From positions 1-25,558 of the forward strand of contig DIWL01000053.1 of NCBI GenBank assembly GCA_002428455.1: DNA of 25,558 nt, read 5' to 3'. Made by a program: the position numbers and the translations under genes. The stretch comes from Anaerolineaceae bacterium UBA6107. GTDB taxonomy: Bacteria > Chloroflexota > Anaerolineae > Anaerolineales > Anaerolineaceae. The number at the start of each line of letters is the position of its first letter. Position 1 is the first letter of the stretch. Shown one piece after another: positions 14,484 to 22,360 of the stretch. A model generated the notes under the pieces. It was given only the letters and a program-made list of their open reading frames with translations. It did not search any database and had not been told where the DNA came from.

Positions 14484-15161
14484 TTACGGTATGTGAAGTA
14501 CCTGACCGGCAGTCAACGCAGAACCCTGATCGAGACTGTTAACAGCGTAAATATCGTACGGGTTAACATCGCCAAAGGCGCAGGCGACCTTGCCGATCGT
14601 ATCGCCTGACTGCACGGTGTAGTCGGTGGGATGAGCCTTGAGTGAACGTTCACCCGCATAAGAGCTGTTCTGCGGCAGCGTGAGCACAAAACCGGGCACC
14701 ACGTAGGAATCCAGGTTGAGACCGTTGATCGCCAACAGGTCTCCGGCGTTCAGGTTGAAGCGTCGGGCAATGCAGAACGGGAACTCATCCGCCTGGATGG
14801 TGTATGTGGCGGGTACCCCCGGGGTGGCAGTGGGATAGGTGGTATCCTCTGGTTCTTCCTGCGGGGCAGGGGCAGGCTGCGTGGCGGCTGGCGCGCTGGT
14901 GGGTTCAGGAGCAGTGGTCGCCGGGGCTTTGGTCGCTTCTGAGGTCGCCTTGGCCTTTTCCTGGGGCTGCTGTGCCTGTGCCGTTTGTGTGAGGGCAAGG
15001 ATATCAACCAGGATCTGGGACTGGGTGGATACCGGGAAGGGAATATCACTTTCAGAGGTGGGGGTGACCCTGGGGCCACGTGTGGCGGAGCGGGTGCATC
15101 CGGTGAGCACCAGCAGGGTGATGGTAATGAGGATCAACAGGATGGTGAATTTCTTTTGCAT
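14484..15161 (-). CDS. Lipoprotein with two LysM domains
   Basis: 225 residues. The signal peptide ends in LVLTGC (C22). Residues 23-115 are a low-complexity stalk rich in Ala, Pro, Thr and Gln. Two LysM peptidoglycan-binding domains follow (about 119-163 and 180-225), the second opening with YTVQSGDTIGK. No catalytic domain is attached, so it probably acts as a wall- or glycan-binding surface protein. Each LysM carries one cysteine (C130, C194) at the equivalent helix position, which could form a disulfide. I chose the ATG at 15161: it gives a clean signal peptide with AGGAG upstream, whereas an in-frame ATG at 15215 would add a charged non-signal extension. Confidence 0.85.
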   Translation of the reverse strand: MQKKFTILLILITITLLVLTGCTRSATRGPRVTPTSESDIPFPVSTQSQILVDILALTQTAQAQQPQEKAKATSEATKAPATTAPEPTSAPAATQPAPAPQEEPEDTTYPTATPGVPATYTIQADEFPFCIARRFNLNAGDLLAINGLNLDSYVVPGFVLTLPQNSSYAGERSLKAHPTDYTVQSGDTIGKVACAFGDVNPYDIYAVNSLDQGSALTAGQVLHIP

Positions 15162-15330
15162 GGCATTACTCCTAATTCTTACTGCCGCGCAACGTTCATC
15201 AGCGGACAGTGTCATCGTCTATAATACTATATGCCGATTCGAAGCCGGTGAGTAGCGGGCTTCGTGAATGACAGGCACAGTGTTGATAATTTTAGTTGCA
15301 AACTATATGCCAGGATTGACGGAGTGATGG

Positions 15331-15768
15331 ATGAACATTTATTTTTCCTGTTCCATAACCGGCGGCAGAGCTGAAGAAGCAACCTACCAAGCGATCGTTA
15401 AAGAGCTGGAGTCTGGCGGGCACGAGGTCCCCACTGCGCACCTGTCCTCACCGCAGGTGATGGAGATGGAGGACGTGGTCGACGCGGTCGAGATCTTCGG
15501 GCGTGATATGGCGTGGATCAGGGGATGTGACGCGGTGGTGGCGGAAGTATCCTCCCCGTCGCACGGTGTGGGTTACGAGATCGCCTATGCCCTTTCGTTG
15601 GGGAAGCCGGTCTTCTGCTGCCACAAGAACGGAAAACGGGTTTCAAAGATCATCACCGGCAATACCACCCCGGGATTGACCGTGGTCGGGTATGCAACGG
15701 ACGAAGAGGCGGTCGATGCGGTGCGGCAATTCACCACTCGACTGGAAGATCAGAGTAAGCACACTTGA
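15331..15768 (+). CDS. DNPH1/Rcl-like 2'-deoxynucleoside 5'-phosphate N-hydrolase
   Basis: 145 residues of the nucleoside 2-deoxyribosyltransferase fold. The N-terminal IYFSCSITGGR matches the phosphate/sugar-binding start of Rcl/DNPH1. The catalytic pair D59 (GRDMAWI) and E83 (GVGYEIAYA) is spaced as in Rcl D69/E93, and VAEVSSPSHGVGYE is the family signature. The reaction would split deoxynucleoside monophosphates (or transfer deoxyribose) into base and deoxyribose 5-phosphate. No membrane segment or signal is present. GGAG lies nine bases before the ATG. It stands alone between divergent and downstream genes. A nucleoside deoxyribosyltransferase cannot be excluded on sequence alone. Confidence 0.82.
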   Translation: MNIYFSCSITGGRAEEATYQAIVKELESGGHEVPTAHLSSPQVMEMEDVVDAVEIFGRDMAWIRGCDAVVAEVSSPSHGVGYEIAYALSLGKPVFCCHKNGKRVSKIITGNTTPGLTVVGYATDEEAVDAVRQFTTRLEDQSKHT

Positions 15769-15813
15769 TTCGCGATGAATATAAATAATCTATTAGAGAG
15801 TGCCTGTAGACTA

Positions 15814-15843
15814 TTGACTTTTCTGTTTGCTAAAGAATACAAT
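15814..15843 (+). promoter_or_regulatory. Promoter of dnaJ-htrA, probably leaderless
   Basis: -35 TTGACT (15814-15819), an 18-bp spacer and -10 TACAAT (15838-15843). The ATG at 15850 is seven bases after the -10 box, exactly where transcription should start. No Shine-Dalgarno sequence is present. Confidence 0.7.
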
Positions 15844-15849
15844 TAAATC

Positions 15850-16806
15850 ATGGAATATAAGGATTATTACAAGATCCTGGGGGTGGAGCGCAAAGCCTCT
15901 CAGGATGATATTAAAAAATCGTTTCGCAAGTTGGCGATGAAGTACCATCCGGATCAGAACAGAGACAACAAACAGGCTGAAGAAAAGTTCAAAGAAATTA
16001 ATGAAGCCTACGAAGTTCTGAGCGATCCCAAGAAGCGCGAACGTTATGACCAGTTGGGTTCTTCCTACGCGCAATGGCAGCAGGGCGGCGGAAACCCGGG
16101 TAATTTCAATTGGAACGAATGGTATACAGGCCAGGGTGCCCAGGGCGCGCAGGCAAATCCGCAGGATTTTAGTGACGTCTTCGGTGGTTTTTCCGATTTC
16201 TTCAGGGTGATCTTTGGCGGTATGCCAATGGGCGGTAGCTACCAGACCAGGCAAACCCGCCAGACTGGCCGGACGCCCATGAACCAGGCCAACCGTCCCG
16301 CAGCCAACTACGAGCAAAAAGTGCAGATCACGGTAGAGGAAGCCTATCACGGTACACAGCGCATCCTGCAGATTGATAACCGACGCATTGAGGTGAAGAT
16401 ACCCGCGGGGTCAAGAAAAGGAACCAAGGTACGCGTGGCAGGGGCTGGTCCGGAGGACGCCTACCGGCAGAAAGCGGATATTTACCTGGTCATTGACATC
16501 CTGCCGCATCCGCGGTTCGTGATCAGTGGCTCAGATCTGATCACGGATGTGAAGATCGACCTTTTCACAGCGGTGCTGGGAGGTACGGTCACCGTGCACA
16601 CGCTCACCGGGGATGTATCGTTGACCATTCCGTCAGGTACGCAGCCTGATCAGAAGTTCCGTCTCAGCGGGCGAGGCATGCCAATATTGAAATCTTCGGG
16701 TTCATACGGGAACCTTTACGTGAAGGTAAAGGTTGAGTTGCCGAAGAAATTAACCGATGAACAGCGCAAGCTGTTTGAAACCCTGAAAAAAACGCAACAG
16801 CAGTGA
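15850..16806 (+). CDS. DnaJ-family co-chaperone, CbpA-like (no zinc finger)
   Basis: 318 residues. The J domain (about 4-70) has DYYKILGV and the essential HPD at 33-35, which stimulates DnaK ATPase. A Gly/Phe/Asn/Gln-rich stretch follows (about 71-160), including GGMPMGGSY. The C-terminal substrate-binding region (about 165-305) has VTVEEAYHG-like (ITVEEAYHG), IPAGSRKGTKVRV and LGGTVTVHTLTG. The cysteine zinc repeats of classical DnaJ are missing, which places it with CbpA-type (class B) proteins. Its start coincides with the predicted transcription start, so it is likely a leaderless message. The HtrA gene follows after ten bases, so the two form a protein-quality operon. Confidence 0.93.
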   Translation: MEYKDYYKILGVERKASQDDIKKSFRKLAMKYHPDQNRDNKQAEEKFKEINEAYEVLSDPKKRERYDQLGSSYAQWQQGGGNPGNFNWNEWYTGQGAQGAQANPQDFSDVFGGFSDFFRVIFGGMPMGGSYQTRQTRQTGRTPMNQANRPAANYEQKVQITVEEAYHGTQRILQIDNRRIEVKIPAGSRKGTKVRVAGAGPEDAYRQKADIYLVIDILPHPRFVISGSDLITDVKIDLFTAVLGGTVTVHTLTGDVSLTIPSGTQPDQKFRLSGRGMPILKSSGSYGNLYVKVKVELPKKLTDEQRKLFETLKKTQQQ

Positions 16807-16816
16807 GGAAATTTCT

Positions 16817-17983
16817 ATGAAAAAACCCGTTACGATCTTAATCGCACTACTCACGATCGCCGTCCTGGTGTCGTGCCGTTTTGTTCCCGATATAAATTTT
16901 GACCTAAACAATTCGCCGACGAGTGCGGCAACGCCCAGACCGCAGGTCACAAACGCTCCACCGGTCATTGTGGATGTGGAAGATATCGCCAACACCGACC
17001 TCATCCTGACCAACCTTTATGAACAGGTGAACCCAGGTGTTGTAACGATCATCGCTTACACCAGCGCAGGAGAGGGGAGTGGCTCGGGTTTTGTGTATGA
17101 CAATACCGGGCATATCATTACGAACTACCATGTGGTCGAAGGTGCCGAGGTATTGGAGGTTGCTTTTGCCAGCGGGTTGAAGGTGTACGCCACGCTGGTC
17201 GCGACGGATATTGATTCAGACATCGCCGTGATCAAGGTGGATGTGCCGCAGGAAGAACTGGTACCGTTGCCCCTGGGCGATTCAGATACTTTGAAGGTTG
17301 GCCAGATGGTGGTGGCGATCGGCAATCCGTACCGGCTGACGAGCACGATGACACTGGGAATCGTCAGCGCCAAGGGACGCATCCTTGATTCGCTGCGCAC
17401 AACTGAAGACATGACCTCCTACACGGCTGGTGATCTGATCCAAACCGACGCGGCGATCAACCCCGGCAATTCGGGTGGACCACTGTTGAACCTGGCGGGA
17501 GAGGTCATTGGCATCAACCGTGCCATCCGCACCTCGGGAACCACTATCGAAGGGGAGGCAGTAAACAGCGGCATCGGGTACGCCATCTCGATCAATATTG
17601 TCAAACGAGTGGTTCCTTTCCTGATCAGTGAGGGCAAGTATGATTACCCGCTGATGGGAATCTCCAGTTCTTCAACCGATCTGACACTCAGCCAATGGGA
17701 ACTGATCAACGATTCAGTTACTTCCGGTGTGTACGTGATGAGCGTTACTCCAGGCGGACCCGCTGAACAGGCCGGTTTGATCGGCGGCAACCAGACTACC
17801 GAGCTGCAGGGCTTTTACTCAGGCGGCGATATCATTGTTGCCGTGGATGGTATTCCGGTAAAAGTGTACGGTGACCTGATCAGCTATATTTTCAAGAACA
17901 AATCACCGGGTGATGTGATCACCCTGACCATATTACGCAATGGACAGCAAAAGGAGGTAAATCTGACGCTTGGTTCGCGATAG
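16817..17983 (+). CDS. HtrA/DegP-like serine protease, lipoprotein
   Basis: 388 residues. A signal peptide ends at lipobox LVSC (C20), then a short linker leads to a trypsin-like domain (about 65-270). The catalytic triad is visible: H105 in ITNYHVVEG, D135 in DSDIAVIK and S219 in GNSGGP. A single PDZ domain follows (about 280-388), with the PGGPAEQAGLIGG ligand loop. It degrades or refolds damaged proteins on the outer face of the membrane; lipidation anchors it where other HtrA proteins use a membrane helix. It is cotranscribed with the dnaJ-like gene, with GAGGAAAT before the ATG. Confidence 0.94.
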   Translation: MKKPVTILIALLTIAVLVSCRFVPDINFDLNNSPTSAATPRPQVTNAPPVIVDVEDIANTDLILTNLYEQVNPGVVTIIAYTSAGEGSGSGFVYDNTGHIITNYHVVEGAEVLEVAFASGLKVYATLVATDIDSDIAVIKVDVPQEELVPLPLGDSDTLKVGQMVVAIGNPYRLTSTMTLGIVSAKGRILDSLRTTEDMTSYTAGDLIQTDAAINPGNSGGPLLNLAGEVIGINRAIRTSGTTIEGEAVNSGIGYAISINIVKRVVPFLISEGKYDYPLMGISSSSTDLTLSQWELINDSVTSGVYVMSVTPGGPAEQAGLIGGNQTTELQGFYSGGDIIVAVDGIPVKVYGDLISYIFKNKSPGDVITLTILRNGQQKEVNLTLGSR

Positions 17984-18024
17984 TAGTTACTGCTAAAACC
18001 ATAACAATTTAAGAGGAGGTTTCA

Positions 18025-18774
18025 ATGTTCACAGAGTCAAGTCTGCGAAAAATCAAGGATTTTTTCACTGGTGACCCCATCGTTAGCCTTTATCTGAACA
18101 CCGAGCCCAGCCGGGGGAACGCAGAAACCCATCGTTTACGACTTCGCAACATGATCAAGGACATTTCCCTCAAGCAGGATGCTGAAACGATTGAAAAGTA
18201 TTTCACTTATTCCTATGATTGGGCCGGCAGGTCGGTGGCAGTATTTTCGTGCGCTCCCGCCGGCTTTTTTCATGCAATCCCGTTGGCTGTACCGGTGAAG
18301 GATTTCATCCAGATCGGATCGAAGGCCGCGGTCGATCCCATGGAGGATCTACTGGAGGAATACAGTCATATGGGTGTGATCCTGGTGGACAAGCAGGGTG
18401 CCCGGCTTTTTCATTTCCACCTGGGTGAACTGGTGGAGCAGGAGGGTTACCTGGGAGACCTGGTGAAACAGATCAAAGATGGCGGGGCTTCATCGGCGCA
18501 CGGTTTGCGCGGCGGATCGCTGGCTGGGGGGCGAACGGTGAGAGAAACGATTGACCGCAATCAGCGGGAGATCGTAGATATGGCTGTGAAATTCCTGGAA
18601 CATAAACGGGTGAGACGGATACTCATCGGCGGCACTGATGAGAACGTCTCGCACTTCCGTAATTTCCTGCCGAAATCCATGCAGAGCCTGGTAGTGGGTA
18701 CTTTTGCCATGGCGATGACCGCCAACACCTCAGAAGTGATGCAAAAAGTACTGCACACTGTGCAGGGTGGGTAA
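18025..18774 (+). CDS. baeRF-like (bacterial eRF1-related) protein
   Basis: 249 residues without signal or membrane segments. The layout follows the bacterial archaeo-eukaryotic release factor (baeRF) families: an N-terminal domain with PIVSLYLNT, the central strand MGVILVDKQGARLFHFHLGEL (116-136), a glycine-rich loop at 153-170 (GGASSAHG, LRGGSLAGGR) where eRF1 has its GGQ loop, the ETIDRNQREI helix, and an RRILIGGTDENV strand near 198-207. No true GGQ motif is present. Related proteins act on stalled ribosomes or release peptidyl-tRNA, but the role here is unproven. AAGAGGAGGT gives a very strong ribosome binding site. It lies 41 bases after htrA with no terminator seen between, so it may share that transcript. 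Confidence 0.68.
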   Translation: MFTESSLRKIKDFFTGDPIVSLYLNTEPSRGNAETHRLRLRNMIKDISLKQDAETIEKYFTYSYDWAGRSVAVFSCAPAGFFHAIPLAVPVKDFIQIGSKAAVDPMEDLLEEYSHMGVILVDKQGARLFHFHLGELVEQEGYLGDLVKQIKDGGASSAHGLRGGSLAGGRTVRETIDRNQREIVDMAVKFLEHKRVRRILIGGTDENVSHFRNFLPKSMQSLVVGTFAMAMTANTSEVMQKVLHTVQGG

Positions 18775-18792
18775 ACCGGAGTAACAAAAAAT

Positions 18793-18824
18793 ACGCGGCG
18801 CTCAGACGAGCGCCGCGTTTTACT
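18793..18824. terminator. Bidirectional terminator between convergent genes
   Basis: ACGCGGCGCT (18793-18802) and AGCGCCGCGT (18809-18818) form a perfect ten-pair GC-rich stem. TTTTA follows on the plus strand and ATTTTTTG on the minus strand, serving genes ending at 18774 and 18841. Confidence 0.9.
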
Positions 18825-18840
18825 TCATCGCATAGGGAGA

Positions 18841-19719
18841 TCAGGGCAGGTTGCCAATGAACAGCAGCAGGTTGGAGTAGAGTGAATCCAGCGCGGAACG
18901 GGATTTTTCAATGCCAGAAAGGGTCAAATTGCTGGAAGCTTCATTGAGTTTTTCTGCAAAACCGGAGAGCACATCAGCGGTCACATTGGTGGACTTCAAC
19001 TCTTCCAGGTCAGCCTTTGCAAAATTGATCGCCTGCCGGGCGGTGGCAGTATCCTGTTTTTCAATCGCAATCCTGGCGGAACTGACATCGACCAGGAATT
19101 TGTAAGCAAGGTTGGACAACTTGACCGCGGCGAGTTCGGCATCCTTATCCATAACAATCGTTCTGTTTGCCTCCAGTTCGGCTTTGGTGAGGTCAAGCTC
19201 GGCTTGCGCGTCACTGTACTGTTTGAGAGCCTGATTATAATCATTGGTCAGGTCAATGATCTTGTTGGCGTCCGCTTCTGCCGTAGCGGTGGCTGAGGCA
19301 GATAATTCTGCTATGGCGGCTGTGTCAGCCTGCTTTTGCGGCTGGTACAGGGCAAAGAAGATCGTGGCCAACCCGCCCAGGTAGAAGAGAGCGGCAACGA
19401 TCACCCAGGGCAGAACTTTTGACCAGAATTTTTTCTTGGGGTGAGGTTCGCCCACCAGTTGCCGGGGGGCAGTACCAAGAGAAGCTGCCGCGGGTAAGCC
19501 TGCGACGTCTTCGACAACGGGTTCGGCGACTTCTGCGGCGGGAATTTCTTCGCCGGTGGTCTCGACCGCACCTTGATCTATGCCTGCTGGGCTCGCATCC
19601 GCGGGGATTTCGGCTTCGATCGGTCGGGAAAAATCTGCCTCAGCAACAGGTTCATCGGGTGTCGGGCTTTGCTGCGGGATGTTTTCTTCTTCGGGTTCCA
19701 TATCATATTCCTTTCCCAT
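18841..19719 (-). CDS. Single-pass membrane protein with acidic N-terminus and coiled coil
   Basis: 292 residues, family not recognised. Residues 1-92 are acidic and rich in Glu, Pro and Ala with no clear fold. KKK (95-97) precedes one membrane helix (about 102-124), so by the positive-inside rule the acidic tail is cytoplasmic and the rest outside. Residues about 132-200 read as an Ala/Glu/Leu coiled coil and 205-292 as further helices. It may be a structural or scaffold protein of the envelope. ATG at 19719 has AGGA 11 bases upstream; an alternative ATG at 19701 (MEPEEEN) has AAAGGA at better spacing, so the first six residues are uncertain. A promoter lies just upstream. Confidence 0.72.
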   Translation of the reverse strand: MGKEYDMEPEEENIPQQSPTPDEPVAEADFSRPIEAEIPADASPAGIDQGAVETTGEEIPAAEVAEPVVEDVAGLPAAASLGTAPRQLVGEPHPKKKFWSKVLPWVIVAALFYLGGLATIFFALYQPQKQADTAAIAELSASATATAEADANKIIDLTNDYNQALKQYSDAQAELDLTKAELEANRTIVMDKDAELAAVKLSNLAYKFLVDVSSARIAIEKQDTATARQAINFAKADLEELKSTNVTADVLSGFAEKLNEASSNLTLSGIEKSRSALDSLYSNLLLFIGNLP

Positions 19720-19740
19720 TTGTTTTACTTTCCTACCACT

Positions 19741-19769
19741 AGTATAACCTGCCTCAGCGCGATGTTCAA
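19741..19769 (-). promoter_or_regulatory. Promoter of the coiled-coil membrane protein gene
   Basis: On the minus strand -35 TTGAAC (19764-19769), a 17-bp spacer and -10 TATACT (19741-19746). The predicted start is near 19734, giving a ~15-base leader. Confidence 0.6.
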
Positions 19770-19828
19770 TATCAGCCCTGCTCGACAGATGACAAGCTGT
19801 GCAGCGCAGCCTGGGGTCGTATCTGGTT

Positions 19829-19834
19829 TATAAT
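19829..19834 (+). promoter_or_regulatory. -10 box of murJ, probably leaderless
   Basis: A perfect TATAAT ends seven bases before the murJ ATG (19842), so transcription would start at or one base before the codon. No Shine-Dalgarno sequence precedes it. A -35 box is not evident. Confidence 0.5.
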
Positions 19835-19841
19835 GTGATAT

Positions 19842-21452
19842 ATGGATTCCACCACACCGGAAAACCTGGAGAACCGCCGTATCGCAAAGGATGCGGGCAC
19901 GGTCATGCTGGCGATTATTCTCGGTCAGGTATTCAGCCTGCTTTCTTCGATGCTGATTACCTGGGCATTCGGTACGGGGGTCTCAAACGAGGCATTCAAT
20001 GCCTCCAACCGCCTGCCGGATATCCTGTACCAGTTGATCGCCGGCGGTGCGCTGGCATCTGCTTTCATCCCCACCTTTACTACGCTGTTGACCCAGGGGG
20101 CGCGTGAAAAAGCCTGGCTGCTCGCCTCTGCTATTGCCAATATCATCACGGTTATCTTCATTGTCCTTGGCGTGCTGATCGCCATCTTCGCCCCCTGGGT
20201 GGTACGCAATATCCTCGCGCCCGGTTTTACCGATCCGGTGAAGTTCGCGCTCACAGTTGACCTGGTGCGCATCCAGATGATCGCGCCGGTCATTTTTGGC
20301 ATCAGCGGGCTGGTGATGGGCATTCTCAATTCACATCGCAGTTTCCTGTGGCCAGCGCTGGCGCCAATGATGTACACGATCGGCAAGATCCTCGGTGTGC
20401 TCTTCCTGGCTCCCTCAATGGGAGTGTACGGCCTGGCGGTTGGTGTGGTGGCTGGAGCATTGATGCACGGGCTGATCCAATTACCTGCGCTGATGCGCCT
20501 GCCCGCACGGAAATACACGCCTACGCTGGGTTTGCATCTCCCTGATGTGCGCGAGGTAGCCCGCCTGATGGGACCGCGGGTGCTGGGGGTGGCTTTTGTG
20601 CAGCTGAATTTTCTGATCAACACCCGCCTGGCCTCAACGATGCCGCCCGGCAGCGTGACCGCCATTGCCGTGGGGTTTGCCCTGATGATGATCCCGGAGG
20701 CGGCGATCGCTCAGGCGATGGCCATTGCAGCACTGCCGGCTTTTTCCGCGCAGGTGGCAGCCGGCAAACTGGAAGCGATGCGTCATTCGTTAGCAGGATT
20801 GTTGCGCGGGTTACTGCTGTTGGCGGTACCTGCTTCTTTGGGATTGATCCTGTTGCGTGAACCGCTGGTAACGGTGATCTTCCAGCGCGGACAGTTCGAT
20901 GCCGCATCCACCCGGCTGGTCGCGTGGGCGCTGCTGTGGTATGCCGCGGGGCTGGTGGGGCACTCCGTGGTGGAGATCGTATCTCGCGCTTTTTACGCGC
21001 TGCACGATACCAAAACACCGGTGATCATCGGTGTAGCGGCGATGAGCCTGAACATTGGGCTGAGCTTCCTCCTGAGTTCCATGTTTGTGAGCTGGGGCTG
21101 GCTGCCGCACGGCGCCCTGGCGCTGGCGAACTCGATCGCCACATTCCTGGAGATGGGGGCGTTGTTGTTCTTTATGCGCAAGCGGCTATCGGGTTTGGAG
21201 GGAAAGCACGTATTGAAGGGGTTGTTGCAGGCACTGATCGCCGGTGGATCAATGGCGCTGGCATTGTGGGGCTGGATCGAGTTTTGTGGAAGGTTGACAC
21301 TGAGCAGCAATGCTGCCCCTTGGGTGACCGCGCTGGGCGGGATCGCGGCGGGAGTGCTTGTCTATGGATTGGTACTGGTTCTGTTGCGGGTTCCGGAAGT
21401 AAAAATGGTGGTTGGCGCAGTAAATAAGCGGCTATTCAAACGGCCGAATTAG
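19842..21452 (+). CDS. murJ: Lipid II flippase MurJ (MviN)
   Basis: 536 residues, very hydrophobic with about 13-14 membrane segments, the MVF branch of the MOP exporter superfamily. Family-typical stretches are FGTGVSNEAFNASNRLPDILYQLIAGGALASAFIPTF-like (residues ~45-80, given here only as landmarks AFNASNRLPD and AGGALASAFIP), NSHRSFLWPALAPMMYTIG and FYALHDTKTPV. It flips the peptidoglycan precursor lipid II to the outer face of the membrane. Its presence agrees with a peptidoglycan-making cell, as do the LysM lipoprotein genes. A -10 box directly precedes the ATG and no ribosome binding site is seen. The SagB-type nitroreductase gene follows 12 bases later, probably cotranscribed. Confidence 0.93.
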   Translation: MDSTTPENLENRRIAKDAGTVMLAIILGQVFSLLSSMLITWAFGTGVSNEAFNASNRLPDILYQLIAGGALASAFIPTFTTLLTQGAREKAWLLASAIANIITVIFIVLGVLIAIFAPWVVRNILAPGFTDPVKFALTVDLVRIQMIAPVIFGISGLVMGILNSHRSFLWPALAPMMYTIGKILGVLFLAPSMGVYGLAVGVVAGALMHGLIQLPALMRLPARKYTPTLGLHLPDVREVARLMGPRVLGVAFVQLNFLINTRLASTMPPGSVTAIAVGFALMMIPEAAIAQAMAIAALPAFSAQVAAGKLEAMRHSLAGLLRGLLLLAVPASLGLILLREPLVTVIFQRGQFDAASTRLVAWALLWYAAGLVGHSVVEIVSRAFYALHDTKTPVIIGVAAMSLNIGLSFLLSSMFVSWGWLPHGALALANSIATFLEMGALLFFMRKRLSGLEGKHVLKGLLQALIAGGSMALALWGWIEFCGRLTLSSNAAPWVTALGGIAAGVLVYGLVLVLLRVPEVKMVVGAVNKRLFKRPN

Positions 21453-21464
21453 TGAGGAGGAAAT

Positions 21465-22217
21465 ATGCAGAACAATTCCGGACATGAATTCATGGTGAAA
21501 ACGCGCTACAAGAACATCAGTCCTTCGCCGCAAAACAGCGGCCAGGTACCTCAGCCCCCGCTTGAGCTGCCTGTTCCCGAGGGAGAGGTTCTCATCGCGC
21601 TGCCGCAGCCACCGGAGGTCTCTGTTCCTCCCATGGACCTGCGCGCAGCGATCGAAGCGCGCCGTACGGTCAGGGCGTACAGCGACACACCGCTTTCATT
21701 GGAGGAGCTCGATTATCTTTTATGGGTTTCGCAGGGTGTGAAAAGGGTTTCAAGCCGCCCTTCCACGGCGCGCACAGTACCTTCGGCAGGCGCGCGCCAC
21801 GCCTTTGAAACTTACATCCTGGTCAACCGGGTGACAGGGCTGGATAGCGGGCTTTACCGCTTCGCTGCCATTGAGAACGGGTTGCTGCGGCTGGATGCGC
21901 CGGAGGATATTGCGCAGCAGATTGCGCAAGCCTGCCTGGACCAATCCCAGATCACCAATAGCGCGGCAACCTTTCTCTGGGCGGCGGTAGTGGAGCGCAT
22001 GTACTGGCGCTACGTGGAACGCGGCTACCGTTACCTGCACCTGGACGCCGGTCACGTGTGCCAAAACCTAGCGCTTGGCGCTGAACAGACCGGTTGCGGG
22101 ATTTGCCCCATCGCGGCGTTTGATGATGAACAACTCAACGCCACTTTGGGATTGGACGGCGTGGATATGTTCGTGGTCTACCTAGCCAGCGTAGGGAAGA
22201 AGAAGGTAAAAGAGTAG
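21465..22217 (+). CDS. SagB-type nitroreductase family protein
   Basis: 250 residues. After a ~55-residue Pro-rich N-terminal extension comes the FMN-dependent nitroreductase fold: ARRTVRAYSDTPLSLEELDYLL (split here as RRTVRAYS at 66-73 and LSLEELDYLLW at 77-87), RTVPSAGARHAFETY (103-117), and YRYLHLDAGHVCQNLALGAE near residue 187-206, which is typical of the SagB/ThcOx subgroup. SagB proteins oxidise azolines in peptide maturation, but no cyclodehydratase or precursor-peptide gene is nearby, so a stand-alone oxidoreductase is more likely. GAGGAGGAAA gives a strong ribosome binding site. It is transcribed behind murJ. Confidence 0.87.
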   Translation: MQNNSGHEFMVKTRYKNISPSPQNSGQVPQPPLELPVPEGEVLIALPQPPEVSVPPMDLRAAIEARRTVRAYSDTPLSLEELDYLLWVSQGVKRVSSRPSTARTVPSAGARHAFETYILVNRVTGLDSGLYRFAAIENGLLRLDAPEDIAQQIAQACLDQSQITNSAATFLWAAVVERMYWRYVERGYRYLHLDAGHVCQNLALGAEQTGCGICPIAAFDDEQLNATLGLDGVDMFVVYLASVGKKKVKE

Positions 22218-22229
22218 TTTTGCGATACT

Positions 22230-22267
22230 GATCCGGTGACCGGAGAATGCTTCTAAATGACCGGATC
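22230..22267. other. Inverted repeat after the nitroreductase gene
   Basis: GATCCGGT (22230-22237) pairs with ACCGGATC (22260-22267); inside, CCGGT-G-ACCGG is a further small palindrome. There is no clear T-run, so termination is possible but not certain. Confidence 0.45.
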
Positions 22268-22309
22268 AAAGAAAGTTAATTTTCGGAAGAAATTAATATA
22301 ATGATGCTG

Positions 22310-22344
22310 TAAAACAGACTCCCGGGGTAGAAGATCCCGGGAGT
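22310..22344 (-). terminator. Probable terminator of dnaE-pfkA
   Basis: ACTCCCGGG (22318-22326) and CCCGGGAGT (22336-22344) form a perfect stem. On the minus strand it follows the pfkA stop codon by 16 bases and is followed by CTGTTTTA. On the plus strand TGGTCTTTCTTTC follows, so it may serve both directions. Confidence 0.7.
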
Positions 22345-22360
22345 TGGTCTTTCTTTCATT

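Noticed and set aside
19925..20665. 246-residue minus-strand open frame inside murJ
   Set aside because: Antisense shadow; Arg/Pro/Ser-rich composition is typical of non-coding frames.
21465..22217. Thiazole/oxazole-modified peptide cluster around the SagB-like gene
   Set aside because: No cyclodehydratase, precursor peptide or exporter is nearby.
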